Below, in pieces: positions 10,959-17,866 of a stretch of 64,000 nt of DNA. The stretch spans positions 186,001 to 250,000 of the forward strand of contig NZ_LWLE01000004.1 of NCBI RefSeq assembly GCF_001905125.1, given 5' to 3'. Both the position numbers and the translations under genes were made by a program. The DNA is from Streptomyces sp. TSRI0281 (GTDB lineage Bacteria > Actinomycetota > Actinomycetes > Streptomycetales > Streptomycetaceae). A model generated the notes under the pieces. The model did not search any database. It was not told where the DNA came from and was given only the letters and a program-made list of their open reading frames with translations. Position 1 is the stretch's first letter, and each line of letters begins with the position of its first letter.

Positions 10959-11924
10959 TCAGCCGTGCTCGTGGTCGCCATCCGCCCGGTGGTCGCGGAG
11001 CAGGCGCCGCCATTCCGCGTTTCCGCCGGGCAGGGGCCATGCCCGGGTGGGCCAGCGAGCCGAGTGGAGTTCCCGGAGCCGGGTGGCCAGCAGCGGTCCG
11101 GCGACCCGGGCGCCGTCGGGCACCCGGCTTCCGTGGACAGGGCCCAGCCGTTCCCGTAGCCAGGAGAACCGCCCCAGTTCGCTCTCGTACGCCGCGACGG
11201 CCGCCGCCGTACCGGAGTCCTTCTCGTCCTGCGGCACCGTCCGGTGGAGGTCGAGCAGCGTAGGTTCCACCGACTCCGCGACGGCCGCGGCCAGCCGGGC
11301 GTGCCCGTCGAGCACGGTGAAGCAGTCGAGTCCGCTGACCCACCACAGCAGCACGGGCGGCAGGATGCCCTCGCGGGCCTGCTTGCGGTACGCCTTGACG
11401 CGGGCGTCGTCGGCCTCCGGCAGGGCGCGCAGCGGCAGGAGCTCCCACGAGCCGTTGTGGACGAACCAGTCGATCTCCCCGCTGGGGTGGCCCTCGACCA
11501 GAGGGGACTGCCCGTACTCGCCGGGCGGCCGGGACCAGCGGTTCCGGTGGTGCGAGGCGGCCTCGCGGCCGAGCACCCAGCGGCCGTCGTGCAGGGGGCC
11601 GTACGGCGTTTCGGCGAGCGCGTCGGCGAAGTGATACGCCCAACGCCGGGCACTGCCCCCGTAGCGGCGTGCGGTGTCCGCCCGCAGCGGCGGCAGGACC
11701 GGGCGGAAGCAATCGGTGCGGTAGAAGTCCACGCCGCAGCGGTCCGGGGCCACCACGGCGAACAGCAGCGGGTCGGGTCCCTGGGTGAGCAGCATCCGGC
11801 GTTCCGCGGTGCGCACGCCGAGTGCGGGCGCCGGCCGTCCGTCGACGTCCAGGAGGAGTCCCGCCCAGGTGCCGTCGGCGCCGGTCAGCGGGGCGCGGCG
11901 CGCCCGGACCGTCGGGGTCGCCAC
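10959..11924 (-). CDS. Hypothetical protein with ParB-like DGHxR motif
   Basis: A 321-residue soluble protein with no clear family. A central segment, VSGLDCFTVLDGHARLAAAV (about residues 195-214), resembles the ParB/sulfiredoxin-type nucleotide-binding loop (x-DGHHRLxA). The protein is Trp- and Arg-rich and has no signal peptide or membrane helix. It starts with GTG, 4 nt after the GNAT acetyltransferase stop, so translation is probably coupled. Its stop is only 2 nt from the convergent exporter stop. A role as a substrate-modifying partner of the acetyltransferase is speculative. Confidence 0.65.
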   Translation of the reverse strand: MATPTVRARRAPLTGADGTWAGLLLDVDGRPAPALGVRTAERRMLLTQGPDPLLFAVVAPDRCGVDFYRTDCFRPVLPPLRADTARRYGGSARRWAYHFADALAETPYGPLHDGRWVLGREAASHHRNRWSRPPGEYGQSPLVEGHPSGEIDWFVHNGSWELLPLRALPEADDARVKAYRKQAREGILPPVLLWWVSGLDCFTVLDGHARLAAAVAESVEPTLLDLHRTVPQDEKDSGTAAAVAAYESELGRFSWLRERLGPVHGSRVPDGARVAGPLLATRLRELHSARWPTRAWPLPGGNAEWRRLLRDHRADGDHEHG

Positions 11925-11928
11925 GGTG

Positions 11929-12513
11929 TCAGTGCTCCCAGGACCGGGGGCGGCTCTGCGCCTCCCACTCCTCGCGGAGCAGCGAGAGGAGCGCGCTGTC
12001 GTAGCGGCGGCCCCGGTGCAGGCAGGCGGAGCGGCGTACGCCCTCCTGGACGAAGCCCGCGCCGGCCAGGACGGCGAGCGCGGCGGTGTTGTCGGTGTGG
12101 GTGACCGCCTCGACGCGCTGCAGCGGCAGTTCGCCGAAGGCCAGATCGGTCAGGGCGGCCAGGGCGTCGACGGCGTACCCCTGACCCCGGTGCTCGGGGG
12201 CCAGCAGCAGATACGCCTCCGCGGTGCCGTCGACGAAGTCCTCATCGCTGAGCGAGATGTGACCGGCCGGGGTGCCGTCCGGGAGGAGGACGAGGAAGTC
12301 GTCACGGGTCCGGTCGTCGATCCAGCCCTCGATGCGTTCGCGGAGTTCGTGCAGCGCACCGGGCCAGATGCCTATCTCGTGGGCGGCGACCGGGTCGGAG
12401 CGCCAGTGCTGGATCAGTCCGGCGTCGTCGGGCTCGATCGGGGTGAAGGCCACGGTGCGGCCCCGCCAGAAGCGTTCCCGTACGGTGTCCGGCTGCTCGG
12501 CATCCTCGTTCAT
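11929..12513 (-). CDS. GNAT-family N-acetyltransferase (RimJ/RimL type)
   Basis: A 194-residue acetyltransferase. The N-terminal part (VAFTPIEPDDAGLIQHWRSDP) is typical of RimJ/RimL-type enzymes. The acetyl-CoA pyrophosphate-binding motif is APEHRGQGYAVDAL, and the C-terminal HTDNTAALAVLAGAGFVQEGVRR segment is also characteristic. These enzymes acetylate protein N-termini or small amines. The ATG at 12513 is preferred over an in-frame start at 12594, which would overlap the upstream SEC-C gene. The next gene starts 4 nt past the stop. Confidence 0.88.
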   Translation of the reverse strand: MNEDAEQPDTVRERFWRGRTVAFTPIEPDDAGLIQHWRSDPVAAHEIGIWPGALHELRERIEGWIDDRTRDDFLVLLPDGTPAGHISLSDEDFVDGTAEAYLLLAPEHRGQGYAVDALAALTDLAFGELPLQRVEAVTHTDNTAALAVLAGAGFVQEGVRRSACLHRGRRYDSALLSLLREEWEAQSRPRSWEH

Positions 12514-12556
12514 GCGCGGATCGTACGGGGCTGTCGGCACCACCGTGAACAGCTTT

Positions 12557-13006
12557 TCAGTCGACGAAGACGGCTGCCGCGTAGACCCAGGCACCCTGGT
12601 GGCGGACGAAGCGGCTCTGCTCGTGGAGCGAGCCGGGCCGCCCGTTGTCCGTGTAGTGGGCCCGGAAGGTGACCGTGCCCGTCGTGTGGAAGGCGCTGCC
12701 TTCCGTGGTGTCCAGGATCTCCAGCCGCACCCAGCGCATCGCGGGGTCGAACTCGACGGCGGGCGGCCGGGTGTCGGGGTGCCAGCTGCGCAGCAGGTAC
12801 GCCGCGTCCTGGACGACGAAGGCCGTGTACCGGGAGCGCATCAGCGCCTCGCAGCTGCGGGCGGCGGCCGTTCCGGAGTGCAGGGGGCCGCAGCAGTCCC
12901 CGTAGGCGGCGGGCAGGCCGCAGGGGCAGGGTGAGGTGGGAGTGATCCGTGGGGCCTGCGGTGCGGCGGTGGCGGGCCGCCGCGGTCGGGAGGTGCGTCG
13001 TGACAT
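12557..13006 (-). CDS. YchJ/UPF0225-family SEC-C protein
   Basis: A 149-residue cytosolic protein. Residues about 27-43 hold the SEC-C-like zinc motif CPCG...YGDCCGPLHSG. The rest is an NTF2-like domain (ALMRSRYTAFVVQDAAYLLRSWHPD, then HYTDNGRPGSLHEQSRFVR), as in the YchJ family. The family's role is unproven; the zinc hook suggests binding to a protein partner such as SecB-like or ribosomal clients. The basic, proline-rich first 20 residues are probably disordered. It lies upstream of the GNAT gene on the same strand with a 43-bp gap. Confidence 0.85.
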   Translation of the reverse strand: MSRRTSRPRRPATAAPQAPRITPTSPCPCGLPAAYGDCCGPLHSGTAAARSCEALMRSRYTAFVVQDAAYLLRSWHPDTRPPAVEFDPAMRWVRLEILDTTEGSAFHTTGTVTFRAHYTDNGRPGSLHEQSRFVRHQGAWVYAAAVFVD

Positions 13007-13113
13007 GGGTCCATTGTGACCGGTGCGGCGTGGGGTCCGCTGTCACCCGGTGGTTCATCGGGTCACGGGGCCGGGGCGGCATCGGGCCGGTTGCCGCCCG
13101 GTGCGGCATCGGC

Positions 13114-14079
13114 TCAGGGGGCCGGGGTGAAGCGGCGGCGGTACTCGGTGGGGGTCAGGCCCGTCCGGCGGCGGAGCTGGGTACGCAGATTGGTCGCGGT
13201 GCCGAGTCCGCTGGTGCGGGCGACCACGTCGAGGCGTTCCTCACCGCGCTCCATGAGGCGGCAGGCCAGGGTGACGCGCTGTTCGGTCAGCCAGGCCAGC
13301 GGGGTGGTGCCGAGCTGGGCCCGGAAGCGGCGGTGCAGGGTGGCGGGGCTGACGGCGGCGCGGGCGGCGAGGCCGGGCACGTCGAGGGCGGCGCCGATGT
13401 GCGCTCCGGCCCATTCCAGGAGCGGGCCGAGCGAGGTGTCGGGGACCTCGGGCACGGGGTGCTCGACGAACTGACGCTGGCCGCCGTCGCGGTGCGCCGT
13501 GAAGACCAGACGTCTGCTGACCGCCGCGGCGATCTCCGCACCGTGATCGCTGCGCACCAGGTGGAGGGCGGTGTCGAGGGCGGCGGCACTGCCCGCGCCC
13601 GTGATGATCTGTCCGTCGTCGACGAACAGGACGTCGGGGTCGAGGCGGACCTGGGGGTAGCGGGCGGTGAAGGTGTCGGCCCACCGCCAGTGCGTGGTGG
13701 CGCGTCGGCCGTCCAGCACTCCGGCGGCGGCGAGCGTGAACGAGCCCGTGCAGAAGCTGACCAGCCGTGCGCCGCGTGCGGCGGCGCGCCGGATCGCGTC
13801 GAGGACGGCCGGGTCGGCGGCGGCCTCGGGATCGGGGCGGTTCGGCACGATCACGGTGTCGGCGCGGTCCACGGCATCGAGCCCGGCGATGCCGGTGAGC
13901 TGGAAGAAGCCGGAGTGCATACGGACCGTCGGGGTCGCGGCGCAGAGCGCGAAGTCGTACCAGGGAACGGTCAGCTCGGGGCGGCGCAGACCGAAGATCT
14001 CGGTGGCCACGCTCATCTCGAAGGGGTTGGAACCGTCCGAGACGATCATGACGACCCGGTGAGAGGATTCTTTCGCCAT
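13114..14079 (-). CDS. GlxA-type regulator (DJ-1/PfpI-AraC fusion)
   Basis: A 321-residue transcriptional regulator. Residues 8-170 form a DJ-1/PfpI-like sensor domain with a nucleophile-elbow cysteine in LVSFCTGSFTLAAAG. The C-terminal 100 residues are an AraC-type double helix-turn-helix (VPGLAARAAVSPATLHRRF and LDVVARTSGLGTATNLRTQLRRRTGLTPTEYRRRF). In this family the sensor binds small metabolites and is usually not a peptidase. It is divergent from the cupin gene at 14124 across only 44 bp, which makes that cupin its most likely target. Confidence 0.92.
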   Translation of the reverse strand: MAKESSHRVVMIVSDGSNPFEMSVATEIFGLRRPELTVPWYDFALCAATPTVRMHSGFFQLTGIAGLDAVDRADTVIVPNRPDPEAAADPAVLDAIRRAAARGARLVSFCTGSFTLAAAGVLDGRRATTHWRWADTFTARYPQVRLDPDVLFVDDGQIITGAGSAAALDTALHLVRSDHGAEIAAAVSRRLVFTAHRDGGQRQFVEHPVPEVPDTSLGPLLEWAGAHIGAALDVPGLAARAAVSPATLHRRFRAQLGTTPLAWLTEQRVTLACRLMERGEERLDVVARTSGLGTATNLRTQLRRRTGLTPTEYRRRFTPAP

Positions 14080-14123
14080 ATGCGATTCCTATCACTCCCC
14101 GGGTCCGGGCGTCGAGGGGCACG

Positions 14124-14549
14124 ATGGCGGGCATGAGCGATGACACGACAGGCCCCGCCACCGGCCCGATCCTGCTGAGCGACGCGCTGAGCACCTTCGA
14201 CGCGCTGTGGAGCCCGCGCATCGTGACCCGCGTCAATGACTACGACGTGCGGGCCGCGAAGGTGCGCGGCGAGCATGTGTGGCATGTCCACGAGGACACG
14301 GACGAGTTCTTCCTGGTGCTGGAGGGGGCTCTGGAGATCGCCCTGCGCGAGGAGGGCGGCGAGCGGGCGGTCACCCTGGAGCGCGGTGCGGTGTTCGTCG
14401 TCCCGCGCGGGATCTGGCACCGGCCGTCCTCGGCGGACGGCGCCTCGATCATGCTCTTCGAGCCGTCCGGTACGTCGACGGTGGGCGACGCGCACGACGA
14501 GGTCCCCGCTCATGTGGACGCGACGACCGGTCACGCGCTCGCGCTCTGA
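14124..14549 (+). CDS. Cupin-domain protein
   Basis: A 141-residue single-domain cupin. The metal-binding motif 1 reads EHVWHVHEDTDEFFLVLEG (His, His, Glu ligands), and motif 2 is GAVFVVPRGIWHRP. Such small cupins act as isomerases, dioxygenases or metabolite sensors; the substrate is not known here. GAGGGG is placed for the ATG at 14124; a second ATG 9 nt downstream is possible. It is divergent from the GlxA-type regulator and convergent with the methyltransferase. Confidence 0.88.
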   Translation: MAGMSDDTTGPATGPILLSDALSTFDALWSPRIVTRVNDYDVRAAKVRGEHVWHVHEDTDEFFLVLEGALEIALREEGGERAVTLERGAVFVVPRGIWHRPSSADGASIMLFEPSGTSTVGDAHDEVPAHVDATTGHALAL

Positions 14550-14632
14550 ACACACGAGGACCGGGTGGCCGCCGGCGACGACGATCGCCCTGGGGCGTCC
14601 CCCGGTTCCTGGGCCGGCGGTGGCGGGCGCGG

Positions 14633-15442
14633 TCAGGACTTGCGGGCGACGCCCGCGTATCCGGGGATCGGCTCGTCACCGGGGACATCGATGACCTCGC
14701 CGAGTTCCGGGTGCCAGTCGGCGGAGAGCGAGACGCCCGGCTCCACGAGGTCGAGTCCGTCGAAGAACGCGGTGAGTTCGGCACGGGTACGCGGCCGCAG
14801 CGTCATCCCGCGCGCCTTGTACATGGCACGCGCCTGCGCCGCGCCCTCCGGGTTGAAGTCACCGGTGGTGTGCGAGAGGACGAGATAGCTGCCGGGGGCC
14901 AGTTGTCCCACGAGACGGTCGACGAGCTCCGCGGCACCGTCCTCGTCGTCCAGGAAGTGCAGCAGCGCGAGCAGCGACAGCGCGATCGGCCTGCCGAAGT
15001 CGAGGACCTTTCCCGCCTCGGCCAGGATCGCCCCCGGCTCCCGCGCGTCGGCCTGGATGTACTCGGTGGCCCCCTGCGAGGTGGAGCGCAGCAGGGCCGC
15101 GGCGTGGGCGAGCACGATCGGATCGTTGTCGCAGTAGACGATGCGCGCGTCGGGAGCGGCCTGCTGGGCGATCTGGTGGAGGTTCGGCTCGGTCGGTATG
15201 CCGGTGCCGATGTCCAGGAACTGGCGCACGCCCTGCTCGGCCAGCCAGCGGGTGGCCCGGTGCATGAACGCCCGGTTGACGCGTGCCATGTCCCGGCCGC
15301 GGGAGTCCAGCACGAGCAGTTGCCGGGCCATCTGTTCGTCGACCGGGTAGTTGTCCTTGCCGCCGAGGAACCAGTCGTACATCCGCGCGGGATGCGGCTT
15401 GCTGGTGTCGATCTCGATGGACTGGGGGTCTTGCCCGGTCAT
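14633..15442 (-). CDS. DUF574-type SAM-dependent methyltransferase
   Basis: A 269-residue protein of the actinobacterial DUF574 methyltransferase family. It begins with the characteristic HPARMYDWFLGGKDNYPVD segment, followed by SAM motif I FLDIGTGIPTEPNLHQIA and the acidic YCDNDPIVLAHA. The substrate is unknown. Members are abundant in Streptomyces, often beside XRE/DUF397 gene pairs, as here (81 bp upstream). The ATG at 15442 has GGAGCG at suitable distance. Confidence 0.9.
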   Translation of the reverse strand: MTGQDPQSIEIDTSKPHPARMYDWFLGGKDNYPVDEQMARQLLVLDSRGRDMARVNRAFMHRATRWLAEQGVRQFLDIGTGIPTEPNLHQIAQQAAPDARIVYCDNDPIVLAHAAALLRSTSQGATEYIQADAREPGAILAEAGKVLDFGRPIALSLLALLHFLDDEDGAAELVDRLVGQLAPGSYLVLSHTTGDFNPEGAAQARAMYKARGMTLRPRTRAELTAFFDGLDLVEPGVSLSADWHPELGEVIDVPGDEPIPGYAGVARKS

Positions 15443-15523
15443 GGCACGCTCCGTAACTGGCTGTCCGTACGTCGACGTTCACAGAGAACAAAGAGATATG
15501 GGGCGAGAATAGGTGCCGATGCG

Positions 15524-15760
15524 TCAGGTGAGAAGGAAGTCGGCCTGCCCCGCCTTGGCACCCTGGATGAACGCGGCGATCTCGCCGTTGGAGTAGATCA
15601 GCGCCGGACCGTCGGGATCCGCGGACTGGCGTACGGCGACCCTGCCGTCGGCCAGCTTCATGGCCTCGATGCAGTTGCCGCCGTTGCCGCCGCTCCACGG
15701 CTTGTACCAGCCTTCGGAGCCCAGGTCTCCGGCCGGCATGCCGTTGTATATGTGGTTCAT
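15524..15760 (-). CDS. DUF397-domain protein
   Basis: A 78-residue DUF397 protein, too short to stand out among longer frames. It shows the family pattern: WYKPWSGGNGGNCIEAMKL, then VAVRQSADPDGPALIYSNGEIAAFIQGAKAGQADFL. Its ATG overlaps the stop of the XRE regulator gene by 1 nt (TGATG), so the two are co-translated. In Streptomyces, XRE-DUF397 pairs behave like toxin-antitoxin-like or developmental regulatory pairs in which the small protein is inhibited by or antagonises the XRE partner. Confidence 0.92.
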   Translation of the reverse strand: MNHIYNGMPAGDLGSEGWYKPWSGGNGGNCIEAMKLADGRVAVRQSADPDGPALIYSNGEIAAFIQGAKAGQADFLLT

Positions 15761-16620
15761 CACAGCTCCTTGCGGAAGTCCCTGAGGATTTCCTTCGTGC
15801 GTTGTGCAGTTGCCGCCTGAGCCGCCATACGGTCCATGACTTCGAGGTAGGAGGCCACCTCGGGGCGCGCGTCGAAGTAGACGGCGCCGGTCAGGTACTC
15901 GCTGTAGACCATGTCGGGCAGTTCGGGGACGGCGAACCGGAAGAGCACGAAGGGGCCGTACGTGCCGGGGTGATGGCCGGTGGCGAACTCCGCGATCTGG
16001 ATCGTCACATGGGGCATCTCGGTGGCGTCGAGCAGCTTGTCGATCTGTCCGCGCATCGCGTCGACACTGCCGACAGGGCGCCGCAGGACGGTCTCGTCCA
16101 TGACCACCCACAGCTTCGGGGCGTCCCCCTTGGCGAGCAGCGCCTGCCGCTCCATCCGCAGCGCGACATGGCGCTCGATGTCCTCGGGCCTGGTCTGGCC
16201 GACGGCGCCGGTACGCATCACCGAGCGCGCGTAGTCCTCGGTCTGGAGCAGCCCGGGGACGAAGTGCGGCTCGTACATGCGGAGCAGGCTCGCGGCGCCC
16301 TCCAGGCTGACGTACATGCTGAACCAGTCGGGCAGCACATCGTGGAAGCGCTGCCACCAGCCCGGTTTGTTGGCCTCCTCGGCGAGCTCGACGAAGGCCT
16401 CGGCCTCATCGTCGGCTATCCCGTATGCCTTCAGCAACAGCTGGACATAAGGGATTTTCAGCCCGACTTCGGCCGTCTCCATCCTGCGTATCGTCGCGGG
16501 GGCGACCCTGAGCACCTTCGCGGCCTGGTCACGGTTCAGGCCGACACGCTCCCGCAGATCCTGCAGGCGCTTGCCCAGAACGACCTGTCCCACGGTCGGG
16601 GCGGACCGCGGTTCGCTCAC
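15760..16620 (-). CDS. XRE-family regulator with DUF5753 (Scr1-like)
   Basis: A 286-residue DNA-binding protein. Residues about 12-65 form a helix-turn-helix of the Cro/CI type (GKRLQDLRERVGLNRDQAAKVLRVAPATIRRME). The rest is DUF5753, including PHFVPGLLQTEDYARSVMR and MPHVTIQIAEFATGHHPGTYGPF. The GTG start at 16620 has GGGGAGG 5 nt upstream. It is coupled to the DUF397 gene and divergent from a HATPase gene. A perfect palindrome at 16683-16703 in the shared upstream region is its likely operator. Confidence 0.93.
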   Translation of the reverse strand: MSEPRSAPTVGQVVLGKRLQDLRERVGLNRDQAAKVLRVAPATIRRMETAEVGLKIPYVQLLLKAYGIADDEAEAFVELAEEANKPGWWQRFHDVLPDWFSMYVSLEGAASLLRMYEPHFVPGLLQTEDYARSVMRTGAVGQTRPEDIERHVALRMERQALLAKGDAPKLWVVMDETVLRRPVGSVDAMRGQIDKLLDATEMPHVTIQIAEFATGHHPGTYGPFVLFRFAVPELPDMVYSEYLTGAVYFDARPEVASYLEVMDRMAAQAATAQRTKEILRDFRKEL

Positions 16621-16682
16621 TTAGACCTCCCCATGCGCTGTTTGGCAGCAGTGTGCCATGTGCGTGCCACCAAGGACACATC

Positions 16683-16703
16683 CACTCTGAAAATTTCAGA
16701 GTG
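16683..16703. promoter_or_regulatory. Perfect 21-bp palindrome, candidate XRE operator
   Basis: CACTCTGAAA-A-TTTCAGAGTG is a perfect dyad with 10-bp arms and one central base, in a locally AT-rich stretch. It is 62 bp upstream of the XRE start and 121 bp upstream of the HATPase start, so one repressor bound here could control both directions. Confidence 0.65.
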
Positions 16704-16824
16704 CCCCTTGCCAAGTGTTCATGTCAGGGGGAGAGTTGGTGAGTGAACCAGTTCACTTAGTCGCGCCCACCCTTTTTCACAAAGGAACAAAGCGTGACGC
16801 AGCCCCCACTGTGAGGAATCGGTC

Positions 16825-17283
16825 GTGGCACCTGGCAGTGCGCTCATCCCCCGGCTCATGGACCTCAGCCCCGGGACGGAAGCGCTCCGTTACTGCTTCG
16901 CGCTGCCCGCGCAACCGGAGTCGGTAGCCGGTGCGCGACGGCTGACCCGGGCCCGGCTCGACACCTGGAAGCTGGACGGTGACACCTACGACGCCGCGAT
17001 ACTCATCGTTTCCGAGCTGGTGACCAACGCGATCGTGCACACCGCGAGCGCCCGTGTGGTGTGCGAGCTCCGATGTCTCGGCAGGCGGCTGCGCATAGCC
17101 GTACAGGACCAGGGGCACCAGCCGGGCGGCCCGCGCCTGCGCCGCACGGCCGACGACGAGCACGGGCGCGGCCTGCTGCTCGTCGACTCGATGAGCAGCG
17201 CCTGGGGGTCCGAGGACGCGGGGGACGCCTCCGGGCGCATCGTCTGGGCGGAACTGCCGCACGGCACGGAGCAGCCATGCTGA
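16825..17283 (+). CDS. ATP-binding anti-sigma-type regulator (RsbW/SpoIIAB-like HATPase)
   Basis: A 152-residue single-domain GHKL ATPase. The N-box is ILIVSELVTNAIVHT (about 60-74), the G1 region is VQDQGHQPG, and HGRGLLLVDSMSSAWG is the G2 box. Actinobacteria carry dozens of these kinase-like proteins, some of which bind sigma factors or phosphorylate anti-anti-sigma factors. The GTG at 16825 has GAGGAA upstream. Its location divergent from the XRE/DUF397 pair is a recurrent Streptomyces arrangement. The next gene overlaps its 3' end. Confidence 0.9.
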   Translation: MAPGSALIPRLMDLSPGTEALRYCFALPAQPESVAGARRLTRARLDTWKLDGDTYDAAILIVSELVTNAIVHTASARVVCELRCLGRRLRIAVQDQGHQPGGPRLRRTADDEHGRGLLLVDSMSSAWGSEDAGDASGRIVWAELPHGTEQPC

Positions 17284-17714
17284 GGAATGCCATGTCCCGT
17301 CTGCGGGGAGCGCAGCACTCCGCAGACCGGGACGAGACCCGCGAGGGCCGGGTACGGCTTCCCCTGCCCCCCGCGCTGTCGGCCAGTCTCGGCTGTGACG
17401 CGGTGGGGGTTCCCGCGCGGTACGGATTCCGGCTGATGTCGCACCTGCCACGCACCGGGTGCGTCTTCGCCGATGCCGAGCGGTGGTGGTGGATCGTTCC
17501 GGCGGGCTCGGATCTGGACCTGGACTGGCCCGAGCAGGTTTCGTACGAAACCGGGGTGTACGTGCCCGCCGTGCGGCCCCGGCTCATTCACGCCCCCGAC
17601 AGCCTCACGCCCTACACCCCGCCCATTCCGCTTTTTCTGATGGCATGCCAGGTGACCGGCGTGACCCCGTCCTGGGCCGCGGCCGGACGGCCCAGCGTCG
17701 TGTCCGCGCCCTGA
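17277..17714 (+). CDS. Hypothetical protein co-translated with HATPase
   Basis: A protein of about 145 residues in a different frame overlapping the HATPase stop by 7 nt. An alternative ATG at 17292, with GAGGAA upstream, would give 140 residues. It is soluble and aromatic-rich, with a RWWWIVPAGSDLDLDWP segment near residue 70 and a proline-rich region at 100-120. No family motif was recognised. The tight overlap suggests it acts with the HATPase, perhaps as a modulator. Small proteins of this type next to RsbW-like genes are common in Streptomyces but uncharacterised. Confidence 0.75.
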   Translation: MLRNAMSRLRGAQHSADRDETREGRVRLPLPPALSASLGCDAVGVPARYGFRLMSHLPRTGCVFADAERWWWIVPAGSDLDLDWPEQVSYETGVYVPAVRPRLIHAPDSLTPYTPPIPLFLMACQVTGVTPSWAAAGRPSVVSAP

Positions 17715-17866
17715 CGGAAGTCCCCTCGCGAACGGCCCCGCGGTGCCGTCCGGACCTGGTCGGCACCCTTGTCACGCTGCGTTGTCAGTGGTCGGCCCTA
17801 CTGTGGCAGCACTGATCGAGACGCCCGCGGCGGAGCGGGCTGTCGGGGTGTGAAGGGGGCGTTCCT

